The notes: generated by a model not told the origin, from the sequence alone. Positions 37,457 to 51,973 are shown, counted from the first letter of the stretch. The stretch is DNA of 64,000 nt from Panonychus citri (GCF_014898815.1 NW_026515546.1:372001-436000), one strand, 5' to 3'. Numbers and translations: made by a program.

Positions 37457-40400
37457 ATTCATCATTTATATCAATAAATATTACGATTAAAGAGATCGTT
37501 AAAGTAACCTCTTCATTGGATAATCATGATCTCTTTTCATTTCATATCTTTTATATTCAAATGCTGACAAAATCTTCAAGTTTACTCTCATTTTCACCAA
37601 AATTACCATGAAGAAAGAAAAAGAAAGATAAAATCTTCTCTTTCTTCAATTTCTCTTCATGTAAATATTGTAATAGCATAAAAATCAATACAAAACCAAC
37701 ACACTGATTGTTGGGTAATATTAATATTTATCACTGTTGACTTATTTTTCTCACTCTCTCTCTCTCTCTCAGTTCACCTTTTTGTTACGCTTTGAATAAT
37801 CCAACCAAATAAATATATCAATTTGAAGTAATCAAAATAAATCACCAAATTAGACACACAATAATCAGTGATACTAATAAAACCTACAAAACCAAAATAC
37901 ATTTACAGTTAAGCCTTACGAATAAAAAAAGTGCAACAATCTTTGTAATAATATCCAACATTTGATAGAGTAACAATTTGTCGGCTAAACGGAAAGGATT
38001 AAGGGCAACTACTAAAAGAATTGAGATTTAATTGTAATTACCTTTAATTCATTGATTGCCACCCATGAATTAGATGGGAAACCTTGAAGCATTGGGACCA
38101 GAAATTGAAGACAACCACTCCAATGGCCAATCAATAACATCATACAAATGAGATTGAATATCTTCATAAAGACACTTGCCATGTTGAGGAACTGTCACCA
38201 AGAATAAACGATAATTATGATTAGTAATCATTTTAATAGAAAGACAAAAAAAAACCAACAGATCAACAATCAAAAAAGAAAAACAAAAAAGAGACAAAAA
38301 GAGACAAAAAGAGAAAATTAAAAAAGAAAACAGCTGATGGAAAGCCCGCTCTTTTTTTCTCTGTTTTTGCTTAGCAACCAGAGAAAAGAAAAAAAAATTG
38401 TTTTTTATTATTCCAATTCTCTTGTTTTCTAATTGATTCTATTAATTGTTAGTTAATTGTTAGTGATTATTTGGGTTAGAGATGAAAAGTAAATGACCAG
38501 AGATTTGGATGTTGATTGGATTTTGGATTTTCGGATGTTCAAAGGTGAGATTTTGATTTTGTTTTTGTTTTCTCTTTTCGTTAAGGTTAATGTTTAATTA
38601 GAAATTATTTATTTATTAATTTCTCTTCTTTGACAATCAATATTCATACGGATATTTGGGGATAGAAAACATTGTCATTAAATATATGGATGGAATATGT
38701 GTTTAAACATAAGCAGCCTGATGATGATTCTACTTGATGGTGATATTATTTCAAGTGATTCGTTTCCAGAGATTATAATATGTCAACAGTACTTGAGTTG
38801 GAAATTCTGACAATCTGATTATCTGTTTTTTTTTCCTATTCCAGATACACTCAGATTATGGTATTTTCTTTACTAATATCATGATGATGACGAAGATGAA
38901 AGGAGTGTAGGTGGAGGAGATTGAGATTCAATATTACCATGAAATTGAGAGTATTGTGTCTACCTCTTTGGTGACGAATCACTTGAATTAAGATTGATCA
39001 CAAAAAAAGAGAATCAAGAGTTGGAACAGTTTGTAAAGGTAAGAATACATTTAGAATTTGGTTATTTGGTGATGGTATTAATTGTTAATAATTTGGTTAA
39101 GTTAATTGTTATGCTATAAACAAAAGCAAATCTAACTAATCAACTAATCAACTGAACAGTTGATCAGGTTGATAAAAAGCTATTGGATCTTTGAGTTTGA
39201 TGATTTATTGTATGAAAAAGGTTAATCATGATAAAGATGATGTCAGATAATTAAGATTAAACTGATAATTACTAATCATCATTACTGGTTGAAGCAAATG
39301 TAATCAAGGAATCAAGGATAGGTAAATTTATACCAACAACAATTAGTGATTGTGATTAATTGTCTTCAACACTCTCATACATTGGTGTTTTTCATTCAGA
39401 TTCACAGACCAAATCTTAATAACTATTAATAAATCAACAGACAATTTCAAACAAAATCAAATGATCAACATGCAACAATTAACACAAAAATCAAATACAA
39501 TGTTGATGTAACAAGCAAATTGCTATCAGTTTGTTAATAAGCTGTTAATTTCATGCTAATTTTATTAATTGTGCTCTTTGTTTTTCTTTTAATTACAGAT
39601 TAATTAATTGTGTGAGTACCTTGTGAATGTCGGAATCACCACATAGGCGATTAATATAAGCGAAAATACCACTGGTGACCCTCATTGAGGCCAAACTTTG
39701 CATCTGACCACAGGAATTGATTACGATTAATAATTAATATTCAATTGATGACAATTAACAATTAACAGATTAACGATATTGGCCAAATCAAATCCAAGAA
39801 GAGATAAAAGATAAAAGCAATAGGAAAAGAAAGAAAGAAAATTCTGAGAATTGAATTCGATTGAAACAATATTGGAATATTTTTCGTTTTAATTTTCATC
39901 GAAAATAATTTAGGAAAAGTTTTTCTTTTCATCACAATTAATTTCTAATTGTGATTTAGATGTAATTATTATTATTATTATCATTTTAATCTAATATGCG
40001 TATTGTAAAACCTTGATAACGATTGGGTTCAATTTGGCCGTTTCATCATTCTAACAATTAACTAATCACTAGGACAGAAAAAGCTATTTACCATTTTGTA
40101 GGACACACAAATATTAATGATCAATTAACTAATCAACATGAACAATCAATTAATCAGAATATAGTTAACAATCAATGTTATTATTATCTTTTAGGGTCAT
40201 TGGTCAATTTGTTGAAACAATTAACAAATTTCAATTGATTTAAGGATTTCAAGGTAATTATAAATGATGATTAAACAACTAAATATGTTTTTTGTTGACA
40301 ATAACAATTAGATAATAATAACAATCAACATTTAAGAGATGACAAATTGAAACAGATACACAATTAACAAGGATCACAATACGCATTGGAGGATAATTAA

Positions 40401-43400
40401 AAAGAGGAAATTAATTGATTGTGGATAATTAAATGCAAATTTATGGTACAGAAAAATTAATGTAATTGTTACATTTAATTTACAAACAAACAGGAAAAAC
40501 AAATCAAATTAAAATAAATTGTCAACTTTAAACATGAATTAAAGTTTAGGAAAAACAATCCAATGAATAATAATTAATTTCAATGTTAATCAAAAGTGAT
40601 TTAAGATTAAAGGTTGATTAATGAAAGTCAAAGGTACTTGAATTAACATGCAAATTTAAATTGTGATTAATTAAAGAGTAGTTTAGTGTTTTTCGTATAC
40701 AACAATCAGAATATCAAGACAATTAGGTAACAATTAAGTAGCAATTAACAAGCAGGTGAATCGCAAGTGTGCAAAAACTAAGGGTGTGGTTTATGTGAGT
40801 AATTAAAAACATAACCAAGTTAATCAATCAATTAATTGTCACCAATAAGACAATCAACCAACTCAACCAACTCAACCAATTACTACAACAATTAAACAAC
40901 AATCTGTAAACGTAACAATCAACTGATTACAAGTGTAAATCTCAAGAATAACTTTCAAATGGATTAACTGAAATTATCATTTTCTTTTGACAAAATGTTT
41001 GAAATTTTGCTCTTTTAAGTTGAGATTGTGAATAGAATGAAAAATGAACATGATGATGATGATGATAATGGTCATGATGATGATGAACATGGTGATGAAC
41101 ATGATGAAGACAAAAAAATAATAATAGGAAGATACGAAAAGGTACAATAAATGATAAACTATCAAGGAGAAACTATTCAGTTAGAAGTTGAAATTTTCGA
41201 ATTTTTTTTCTTTTTTTCTTCTATTACTTTTTTCACCCACAGGCTATTTTACTACCTGGACATTATTATCACTCGATGATGATGATGATTGTGTTGTTGT
41301 TGTTGTAGGTGATTTTCAAGTTTTCATGATGTTCTTGTGAATCTGTGTCATGATAAATTGTTATCACAAGTTTTGTTATCATCATTACAATCAATTCAAC
41401 TTCATCAATTTTATAAATCATTTCAAAATAAAGGATAACTTTTTTGTTCCCTGTCGTTGTCCTGGTTAAATGATGATGATGATTCTGAGTAAATCATGGA
41501 AACGATGATATAAATTGTTCACATAACAATTATTGTTATCATTTGAAGGTGGTTTTTTCTCATCAACAAAAAATCATCACCATTAATGAGAAAGGTAAAG
41601 TTATTTCAATGACAATTCAACGATAATAAGTTTACATCATGAATTCACATTGAAAGTATACTTTCAATGAATTATAATTCATTTAATTATCTTTCTAATA
41701 GCCCAATGACCTTTTATCACAACAACAATGATTGGAATTAGATAGAAAGTTCTGAGGAAACGGAAATGGACAGAGAAAAGTTGATTCCAAAGAGGAACAA
41801 TATTTTTTTCCAATTCAATTTCTTTTTTTCCTTCTTCTCTTTAGTCTGTCCAGTTAATATGATTAGGTAACAATTAATAAGGAAATTGAGACAATTTGAA
41901 TAACCTATGGACATTTTATCGTTTAGAATATGGAATTGATCACATTTGCACAAGACTGAAAAGTTGATGAAATTTCATGGAGGTGAAATATTGAATTGGA
42001 ATAAAAAAAGAAGAGAGAAAATTTTTATCAAGAAAAAAGTTCATTCCCATTCGTGACAAATTGTGAGAATCAAATTATCGTGAGTGGCCCAAGTAACGAT
42101 CATCATGAGCAAGTCCTTTTCCATGATGAATTTCATCAACTAACCTGCTGATTGTTAGACTCCCCCTGATGCGAATTAGACTCAAAACTCATGGTAAAAA
42201 GTATCATCACCATGAAATGTTTGATTGGATCAATTGAAATTATATAAGAAAAAATTCCGACATGGAAAAAATTTCCATTCAGAGACTCAGAATTCAAGTT
42301 CCAGAATCGAGATGGCTCATCTCAAACTGAGCAACAATTCATAATAATTATCACCAAGTTATCATCATTCTGCCCACGGAATAACATCTTAAAGATCAAT
42401 AAATAACAGCAGAAAATTTCATAACTTTTGACAATTTTGAGAAGAAAAAAAAATTCTGATAATGAAAATCTACTCTAACATCATGATGATTACAGGTAAT
42501 CATAAATTACAGTTATGATTATAACATCATCATCATCATTTCCTCTCCCCCCTTCCCATGGACATCAGAATCATCATCGTGATATAAAACAGGAATGAAA
42601 GCAAATCCATGTAATATTTTCATGATAACCATTCATGAGAACAACAAAATTCAGGATATTATGAATCACTGAGTATTCATCATGTTATCATTAAGATTTA
42701 TCAAACAAACAAAAAATGATATTTTTATTATCATTATTGACATTACTTTCAGGATATTTTTTATTACCTTCACCATCATCATCATCATCATGACTCTGAA
42801 CAAGGTGTATTAACTGAATTGGAATTGAGTAAAAAGTATATAGCAACATGATATACAACAGTTTTCATGGTAACTATTATCACTATAATAAGTCTGTCTG
42901 AAAATTCATGAGAAATTTTTTTCTCAGAAAATGAAAACATCAGAAAATTTCATCTTTTTTTCCGTTCACATGGATTCAGTGATTCAGTTGAATTTCTGGA
43001 TGAAAAATGCTGTGTATCTGTTGATAGTTATTTTTATCTCATGATAAATGAGCTGAATAACCTTTCAGATTCATCTGAAATTTTCATGAGATTACATTTG
43101 TTGATAGTTAATCAATTGAAAGTAATTAACTAATAATATTAAAAATAATAATTCCAAGTCCAATGAATGCTCATTACAATTTCTAAATTATCGTGTTTAT
43201 TATTATCTGTCATTCTCATTTTCTCTACTCATGATTGATGAATTCAAAGTTATCATCATGAGAGAGATTCTCCCTATCATGTAATCATCCAGAGAATTGG
43301 GAAACAATTGACCAGAAGAAAAAAAATAGTTAAGGTTGGAAGGATAAACCATGATAATAATCACCGATCATGATCACGATTACTGAATTGATATCGAATG

Positions 43401-45195
43401 AAACAAAATGGATCCATCATCTTTTCTCACCATCAAAGTTTAAAGGTTAATCTTAGACTTGGATGTTGACACTTTGTTTCCAATTCCCCTGATGATTAAC
43501 TGAATCAACAATTATATCGTAAACATAATGATACAAACTTGACGAGAAAGCGAAAACCTTAATTAAAAGCTAAGTAATCGGCTAATTATCTGAATATCTG
43601 AATAAAGTTCAATAAAAGTCACATGAAAGTCAATAGATTATTAACTTTGTATTATTATCATGAGATGAATCAAGAGAATCGCTGAATAATCAAATCTAAA
43701 ATGATCTAAAAATCGAATTTCCTTTTTTTATCTTGTTCGAAAGGAAGAAAAAAGTTCTAAGATTAAAATATATTTATAAATAAAATTCTGATTAAATCAA
43801 CTTATTCTTTGTCGATAAATTTATGACAAAAGTAAAATGTGATTTCCATGAATGATCAAAGTTCATGATAAAGATTCAGATGATAAGGTGGTGAAAGGTT
43901 AATCTAAAGTAAAAGGTTGTTTCTTATTGAAAAAAAGTTCCAATTCAAAGATAACTTTTTTTTTGATAGAGTTTTTTATCAGAACTTTTTCTTCAAATAT
44001 CATGTAATATATGAGCTTTTTTCACCTGTATATTATATTGAACTTTCAGGATAGAGTTTTGGTAAAGTAAGTGAATGTTGGAATGAAATTTGTTTTTCTT
44101 TTTTCATGGAAACAAAAAAAGTTCTGAGTATCTGTTACCCTTAATTTACGAACTTTTTACTTTTCACTTTTCGACTTTTTCAAGTTCTAACAATAATATT
44201 TTACTCTGGAAATGATGATGATGGTGATGGTGATGGAGAAGATGAGAGATGAGGATGATAAGGTGGATGAGCAAATGAATATGATTCTCGAAACTTATTA
44301 CAACTTGAAGCTGGGAACTGGAAGAATCGAGTTGGTTGTTTCGATCGAGAGAAAAAAAGTTCTAAGGGAAAGTTTTTCTTTTCGAAAACAATTCATTATT
44401 TACAGTTATTATTATCGTATTATGATAAATTGTTACAATCGTAGGAGGGAAGGTTTTGTTTAATTTGTTTTCTTTGATAAAATAATAAGTTAATTGTTGA
44501 TCATTAAAATATCAAATGGTTCGAGAATTCAAATGTGAAACTTTACCTTTGTTTTTATTTTTTATGTTTTTTCTTTATTGATCATGATCGAAATTCACAA
44601 TTTTTCAATTGTCGATATGATTGATTTACAATCAGCAAATTAGCTCTGACTGGTATTCAATTAGATTGATTCGTGATCAGAATATGATTTAATCAAGTTA
44701 AAAGTTTCAATTGTTATTAAATTGTCTCAACTTGTCAAGTACAAAACAAAAAGGAAAACTTTTCAATTGATTGATTTAACTTTTCACTGATTCAATAAAC
44801 AATCAATTTATCGATTACCAGCAATTAAACTCAAAAACCAATACTCATGTCATAAACTTCAATCATTAGTAAATCATTTAGTTAATTTTTAATATAATAC
44901 AAACCACACCAGGTGATTTAATTGCAATCAAATTTAACTATAGTTTTCTCTCCCTTCAAACTCATAAACTTAACAACTGAATCCTCATGAATAATGAATT
45001 ATGTTTTTTTTCATGTAAATCTGTTAATGAATGTGGGAGTTGGGTTAGATAATGATATTAGAAACTAAAGGAAAAAAGTTCAAAAAAGTTCAGCTCTCAT
45101 TTCAAACTGTTTCCAGGCAATTCATTAATACATAACATTGAATCATTTGCTTTTTCACCTTCAAATTATTACAAAATGTTTTTCTCATAATCATC

Positions 45196-45237
<42 letters not shown>

Positions 45238-46294
45238 CTTGTTTTTCACCATCATCATTAATCTCACTGAATCCATTCAGAGCTTTCAACACCATGAACT
45301 CAGAGCAAAGATCTTGAAAGACTAACAGCTTATTAAACATAAAATAAAATAAAATATCTTTTATTTATCGAAACATAAATTCCCAGTGAATAAAAATTGA
45401 TAAACACTCAACAATCAACTTGTTAATCCATGCAAATGGATGTCTAATCAAACTTTAAGTTAACCAAATCTCTTGGAAATTATCAACATAAATTAAATTC
45501 GATCAAAACTAATTTGTAATCTCAGCTATGGTAGGACCTTAGCAATCAATAGATAAACTGATAAAATAAAGAGGTGGGAATGATAGAGAGAGAGAGAGAA
45601 AGAGAGAGGGAGGGAGGGAGTAGGGTGGAAGAAATCAAAACGATAATAATAATAATAATTATAAATCAACGAAGCTGATAAACAATTAGAAGGTAACAAT
45701 TAAAAGAATGAGAAAGAGAGGGTTTAATAGGCGACGGAAATTGACATATACTTACATATACTTCCTCCCACTGGCTAACGTATCGAACCAATCTCGACAG
45801 TCGCAGTAACCTTAATAAGCTTAACATTTTGGCGAAACGAAAGATTCTAAGTGCCCTTCCCGCTTGGAGAAGGTGAAAACTATATTCTTGATTAAATATA
45901 AGGAAGATATAATCTAAAGGTATCGAACTAATCAGATCGAGAAAAAACCAACTTCGAATATATTGTCGAGCAATTTGCTTTGGATCTAATATCACTTGTT
46001 CAGGTAAATCGGGATTCATGATGCCTAAAATTCAAGAAGAAAGAGAGAGAGAGAGAGATAAATAAATAAATAATATTTTTTATCGAATTATCAAAACAAA
46101 TAAGATAATCTTTTCTGTAGGTAAACTTACCTGTTCTAAAATTAACAACAATGTCCAGGATAAAGATTGTATCTGATAGACAATTAAATGCTATCCAACG
46201 GGTTGATAAATCATCATTAAAAAAAGATATTGCAACTGGAAGGACAATTAGATTAGCGACTAATAAGAGTAACATACAAAGATCCCAATAGAAC
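35822..46294 (-). CDS. Ih: HCN/Ih hyperpolarisation-activated cation channel (5' end missing)
   Basis: Voltage-gated, cyclic-nucleotide-modulated K/Na pacemaker channel of the plasma membrane. Exons (- strand order): 46131-46294, 45756-46024, [39620-39703 optional], 38042-38191, 37018-37236, 36790-36936, 36462-36705, 35822-36363; all GT-AG and phases agree, giving 577 aa without the optional exon. The first exon begins inside S1 (FYWDLCMLLLLVANLIVLPV) with one base completing an Arg codon. S4 has the regular Arg/Lys ladder (RALRIFRFAKMLSLLRLLRL). The pore exon carries the CIGYG selectivity filter. The C-linker (VEEYMAYRKLPRDLRARI) and cyclic-nucleotide-binding domain (PGDIIIKEGTIGNKMYFIQE, then GEICLLTNARRTASVRAETY with the phosphate-binding Arg) are intact. 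The tail is Asn/Thr-rich and ends FGLKP. The N-terminal exon that should supply the HCN domain and HPCS-F motif was not found up to 64000, so it lies beyond the window or was missed. A copy of its core sits in the neprilysin gene. Confidence 0.95.
37424..37452. repeat. (CT)n microsatellite in HCN intron
   Basis: Uninterrupted TC dinucleotide run between the S5 and pore exons. Confidence 0.95.
39620..39703 (-). CDS. Ih: candidate HCN cassette exon, S4-S5 linker insert
   Basis: An 84-bp open stretch flanked by GGTCAG on its 5' side and AAG|GTACTC on its 3' side. It starts and ends in phase 0, exactly the phase of the junction between the S4 exon (ending QWEEVY) and the S5 exon (starting FLNMASVFMKIF). 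It encodes 28 residues, MQSLASMRVTSGIFAYINRL then CGDSDIHK. Its G+C is about 43 %, well above the surrounding intron and like the real exons. Included, it would lengthen the S4-S5 linker that couples voltage sensing to gating. Insect Ih transcripts are, from memory, known to vary at this same point. The upstream pyrimidine tract is weak, so use may be optional. Confidence 0.6.
39704..45755 (-). other. about 6-kb HCN intron (S4 exon to linker/S5 exon)
   Basis: Donor GTAAGT right after the S4 exon. AT-rich, with many ATCATGA words at 41-44 kb, a cluster of AAAAAGTTC words (42031-45091), an (ATG)n stretch at about 41050-41100 and the (AG)n repeat at 45198-45235. No further exon recognised. The open frame at 44212-44463 (+) is repeat-derived (GATG-rich). 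Confidence 0.65.
45198..45235. repeat. (GA)n microsatellite
   Basis: Uninterrupted GA run in the HCN intron; a second purine tract follows at 45585-45620. Confidence 0.95.
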
Positions 46295-49200
46295 CTGTTG
46301 ATGAATAATTAAGGAAAACAATTAGTTAATAAACTTGATGACAAAATAAAACTTGATTAACAATATTATTTGCATAAGTTATTACACTTATTTGGATCAA
46401 TAATAATTACATGTTACACTTTGTTTCTGATTGTTTGTTAGTTAATTGTCGATTAAAACTCGACAATTAATCTACTAATGTTTAAAACAGTAATTAATTT
46501 TGGCGAAACATTTTCCTCAATTAATTCATAAATATTATTGGTTCTTAGATCAGGATTAGTGAGAAATGAATAAGTGGAAAGCTTCAAGTTTCCAATGAGA
46601 TAATAAATCGGAATTGGAAACAATTAAAAATAACAATTAACCTGATCTAAAAAAAGGCTTATTGATTAACTTGATGAAAAGGGAATGAGGATAAAGATGA
46701 TCCTATGAAGATTAGGCTTGATCTTCAGGGTTAGAGTTCATGATGTTCACCTGAAGATGATTATCATTTTCCATCATGTTTTTCATGATTGTTTTCAATA
46801 ACAATTCATGATTGACACTAATGGAATATTTTTCTTTACCTTCTCTCTTATATTAAGGTGATTATTATCATCATTCTTTGATTAAGAAGATGATGTAACA
46901 CTTTCACCCTCTTCCCATGAAATATCATATCAGATAAAAGTACATATGTAATATACTGAGTTCATATTTCATTCAATGGATTTTATCATAATTATTATCA
47001 CATTTAATTATGATTATGAAACTGTTTCAATTGAATCTTTAATCTGAATCATGGGGTGTGGTTATCATGAAATTATATTAATAATATTTGTGTTACTTTA
47101 TCAATCAACTAATTGAAATAAATTGTTTACCTTTTTTTTTACACCTGATTAATAAAACATCATGAAAATGTTTCAATTTTAATGATTACCTTTTGATTAT
47201 CAATGTAACTTTTTCATTCAGGACGATAGTTTATCATGAAATTTTCATGATTCTCTTCATGTATCAGGTGAATGTATTTGAATTCTCAATGAAAAAACTT
47301 TTCTTTTTCATTCTCAATTTTATTGAAACTTTTTTTTTCAAACTCTGCGTTTCATGATAACCAGAATTCAACAGAGAACATCAAATAATTAATATTGAAT
47401 TCATCTGATCACTATCATGATCAATTCTGAATCATTGGAAATAACTGTTTATACATGTATTTGGATTTCCTTTTTTCTCTTCCTTCTCAAACAAAATGAA
47501 TAGCATGGTAACATGAAAATCCCCTGAGGGCGAATTGGAGCAAGAAAAAAAAATAATTACATTTGAATATTTATGATAATGTCAATCTAAAATATTAGTT
47601 GTGTTCATGGTGATTCAATGATATGAATTGATTCAGAATTCTGGATAAAGCAAGAGGAAAATGTTCTGACTATCAACATTTACTTTGTCAAATTTCTGAA
47701 TATAAAATGCTCAGAAATATTAACATACTGATTAAATAGTTATGAGAACATGATAACTAATCAGTTAATTGATCAGTTTAACTGATGCAATAATTATCAC
47801 ATTTACCATTGATTAGCTAATAGTAGATTAAAATTTGATATTTAGATTGAATTTCACTATTTCATTGAATTGATTAATCATTGAAACGTCATGATTAAGA
47901 CTTTGAAATGGTTTTCTTTTGACAACAATTTACTCGGTTAATAAAATTTACATTTAATTGATTTATTATTTAAATCAATTGTCAGTGATATTTTTCAATT
48001 GATATTAACAATTTTGTCTGCTTCAAATTTCAACAACCAAATCAAAGTTAATCATAATCAATGAATAGTAATCGTTTCAATTGAAAAGTTAAACCGTTAA
48101 TCTATTGATCAATTCAATTATTATCCAACTCCACCCATACCTGTTCATCCTCCCACCATGAATTTCATTGAGAGCGAAATCAATTCATGTTGATTTTTGA
48201 TGAAAATTTTTCTTTTCTGTCACAATTAGAATTGAAATTAAATTGTTCTAAACACAATTACAGTCGTAAAGTTACAAAGATAATAAATTCACTAAGAAGA
48301 AAAAAGTTCTGAGGGGATTGAAGAAGAAAAAATTGGATAAATATAAAGAAACTTTTTACTTTTCTTCATGATTCCTTGTGATTCTTATCAGAATTATCAG
48401 AATCATTAGCTTATTGTTATTCTGATGAATTCTGTCTTCCATCGATTGGATCTCTTTCTCTGTACATTATCACGATTCACTCGTTTTATCATCGGAATAA
48501 TCATCAAGTAACCGAAGGTTAAGCTTTAAATAGTTTCTCTTTAGACGCAATTACCTGAAAATAGTTGATTGATTTTCTGAGTTTCCTTTTTTTCATCATC
48601 TTCTAACTAAGAAAATGATGAAAAAAATATAGAGAACGTTGAGTGCGAGAGAGACAGAGAGAGAGAGAGAGAGAATCTCAGGTAAGTACCTTCTCTTTTC
48701 ATCATCTTTCTTCTCACTCCCAATCCCTTTCATCACACTCTCGCTCCCACCGGGGTGTTGAGATATCGTTGACAGTTTATTCATCATCAATAGCGATCTT
48801 AATATAATTTTTGACTCTTTCATGACAGTTGATTAACTTAACAGTTAATATCAGAATCGATTGAAACAATTAACTTTTCAATATCTGTATTCGAATTGAT
48901 TAATTATCAACTCTCCAGTTTAACTTGAATGTTTTTACACTTTCATTAATAATAATGAGTATTATTAATATTTACTATAGTTAATAAATCATAATGACAC
49001 AGATTTATTAATATAGTTAAACAAATTGATTAGTTGACTATTGAGAATCAGTTGCAATTAGATTGTTGAGTAAAATTTAATTTAATTAATCAAGTTGCTT
49101 TATATTCAACTTGACTTTCTAATTAATTGTTCAACTTTAATTAATATGTGATACAATATTAAAGTAAATCTATTAATCAATTTTATCGATAATAACTTGA

Positions 49201-51443
49201 ATCACCTTGGTAACTTTGCTTTTCATTGGATTTGATTGTGTTCAAAATGAGTCGCAATCAAATCTATGATTAAATTATGATTACGAACAATCAAAATATT
49301 CATTTTGTCATGAATATCAATTTTCAGGGGAGTATAAGTGAGTGAGTGGGTGGCGGTGAATATGAGGATGATGAATAACATTTAATTGTAATTGTTTCAC
49401 ATTACATTTGGATATTAATTTGACCTTAAACAGAATAGTTGAAAAAAAAGATAATTACTTTTTTTTCCAGGCTAATAATTAACTAAATTAATGAAACTCT
49501 GTGTCTGTGTGTATACATAATTATAATGATGAGTAAATCACATCATTTATGATCATGTTAAAAGGTAAATGTTAACTGAAGCCTTTAAGTTAATTGTTGT
49601 ATCTCATTGACTTTGGTGTTGTTTTATCATTGGAAAAGGAGTTAATTTGATTAGAGAAATCAATTGATTGGTCAATTGTTTTAGAAATAAACAAAAAATG
49701 ATTAGATAAATTGTTGGAAAGTTAAACACAATCAATATGATTGTATTTCGGGGCTGAATAAATGGTGAAACAATTTTAATCATTAATGGTTGACGATGAT
49801 GATGATAAGAACTCAATAAGTGATAATGATAAATCAATGGACTTGGATGACCACAAGTATATTATTTTGATGATGTAACAATAGATGTTATCAAATTGAA
49901 TCAACCTCCTTCTTGACCGATCGGCTTGACCATTAAGAAATATCGCTCAATTCAATTTTCTAATTATAACCAAAGTAAATTAATTTTTTTTTTCTAGGTC
50001 AATTATCATGATCATCATTTTGGAATAGAAAACTTTTCATTATCGTCTCATGGTCAATACCTGGGGAATGATTGTAATCACAGTTTACACAAGGACAAAA
50101 TTGAGTAAGACAAAAGATAAATATTATCATAATGATAATAATATTTATGAATTATCATTATTTTCACAATGATAATACATTTTTACGCTTTGATTATTTT
50201 TCCATCATTTGTTCAATTGATCAGTGTAACCATGATGATGATGATGATGATGATGGTCATGAGATAATGATGATCAGTTATCTGTGCACAATTATATTTG
50301 TATGGATGATAATTTACAATCAATTGGGTCAGAATCATAGACGGAAAATTTGTCATATTATATGGATCAATGTTTCTGTCTGATTCTCTTTTTTTTCTCA
50401 TGATAATTTGAAGATTTGATTGAAAATCATTTCCACCATAAAATATGAATCATATTTCAACCATTTCATCAATATCTCCTGGTCATTTGTTTGGTCAGTT
50501 AACTCGAGTAACAGAAACTGGAAAGATGAATTGGAAGGGAAAAAACCCAGAGTGATTTCGGTCAGGTGACTTGGTGGTCAGCAAAAATATTCCCATGGAA
50601 ATGATGTTATTACCTTGAGTTGACAATTTATTCCTTCTCGGTTTACCTTTAAACTTCAACATTTCACACAGACTGAAAGTGGAGTAAAAGTATAAGCCAT
50701 TTTTTTCTAGGTTCCTTTCTGGTTGTTGATGTAAAATATAAGGTAAACTTGAGTTAATATAACATTTCCATGACAATCTTACTTCCATGTTAATGTGAAC
50801 CGTTGGTTAGCCATTTTCTTTACCACCATAATCATTATTACACAATTCAAACATCAACAGGAATGAAAGAAGATGAGGAGGATGAATGATTGAAGAAACG
50901 AAGGATTTTCAACATTTTTCCACTTTTTTTTTCCATACACCAGAAACATCGGTAACATAATCATTATAATCATCACCATCATAAGATCATCATTATTATT
51001 AAAGTTACGATCATGGAGTCTTTTTTTATCCTGTGGAACATTTTTTTTTACTCTGGATGGATTCAGGATCCTGAACTGGTATTATAACTTTTAATTACTG
51101 GGAAGTTAATGGTTGTAGATGAAAGAGGAAAAAAAGTAACCAAGAGTGAGAAAAAGGTAATAATAATCATGATGAGACAGTAGAATTAGTGTTGATAAAT
51201 TATATCTTTCATGGAGAGAAAGTGTATATTTATATATAAATAATATGAAAAGATGAGGTTAACACTGGACTACCTGGAATGTTATTATAAATATATTGTA
51301 ACTCTTATCCCCTGAGGGATCATCAGAACTGATTGAATGGTTGTGTCATGTTTAGAATGTCCAGTAAAGAATACTAATAGTCTTTATCCATTCTTGGGGA
51401 AAGGGAATTTAACAGATACGATAAGATAGAATAGTAAAACAAC
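46295..51443. other. non-coding, upstream of the first visible HCN exon
   Basis: Probably HCN intron or 5' flank. AT-rich, with ATCATGA-type words and GA tracts (about 48650-48674), and an (ATG)n run at 50232-50255. I searched the - strand for the missing HCN exon (a reverse complement of HPCS, and an Arg-codon donor) and found none. Open frames at 48596-48823 and 50495-50788 (-) have no recognisable features. Confidence 0.5.
50232..50255. repeat. (ATG)8 microsatellite
   Basis: Eight ATG units in a row. Confidence 0.9.
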
Positions 51444-51973
51444 TACACCGTGTTTCAACGGGTCCCCCCAACTTTATTTGCTAATAACTTTTGAATGGGT
51501 GAAGATATTTTATTCAAATCTCATATTTAGCTCAAACGGTTCAAAGGAAATTAGTTTTGAATATTTTCAGATCTTGGACTCTTTTTTCAAGTTACAGAGG
51601 ATCGATAAAACTTCAATTGCGAGGTCGCTTATTTTTACAGTCTGTAACTTGAAAAGTCATTTTGATGAGGTTTAATTTTTTTAATCGGCTGTGGGCCAGC
51701 TCATTACCCCTCAGCACCTAAATGATACTAAATAGTTGGTCAAATTTCTCATAATTTAGAGTTATTGAAATCACTACATTGCTAACAAAATCTGTCTGTT
51801 TTCAGTGTTTCTTAGGCACTCTGTAACTTTGGTCGAACTTCAAAATTTAAAAATATTTGCAACTAATTTCCTTTGAACTAAATAGGCTAAAAATGAAGTT
51901 TTGTTCCAACATCTCGAGTGGTTCAAAAGTTATCATCGAAAAAAGTTGGGGGGACCCGTTGAAACACGGTGTA
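51444..51973. mobile_element. non-autonomous TA-target inverted-repeat element (MITE)
   Basis: A 526-bp element bounded by TA dinucleotides (51444-51445 and 51972-51973), as expected for Tc1/mariner-type insertion. The terminal inverted repeats begin CACCGTGTTTCAACGGGTCC and match over about 50 bp with a few differences near their inner end. Weaker inverted similarity, with TTCAAAGGAAATTAGTT in both arms, continues for about 150-170 bp. The left arm holds its own internal inverted repeat (TTCAAGTTACAGA at 51585-51597, TCTGTAACTTGAA at 51641-51653). The element is visibly more GC-rich at its ends than its surroundings. The longest open frame is about 65 codons and has no transposase motif, so it would need a transposase encoded elsewhere. 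Confidence 0.88.

Noticed and set aside
44212..44463. Met/Asp/Glu-rich open frame on + (83 codons)
   Set aside because: Starts in a GATG repeat inside an HCN intron, with no family features.
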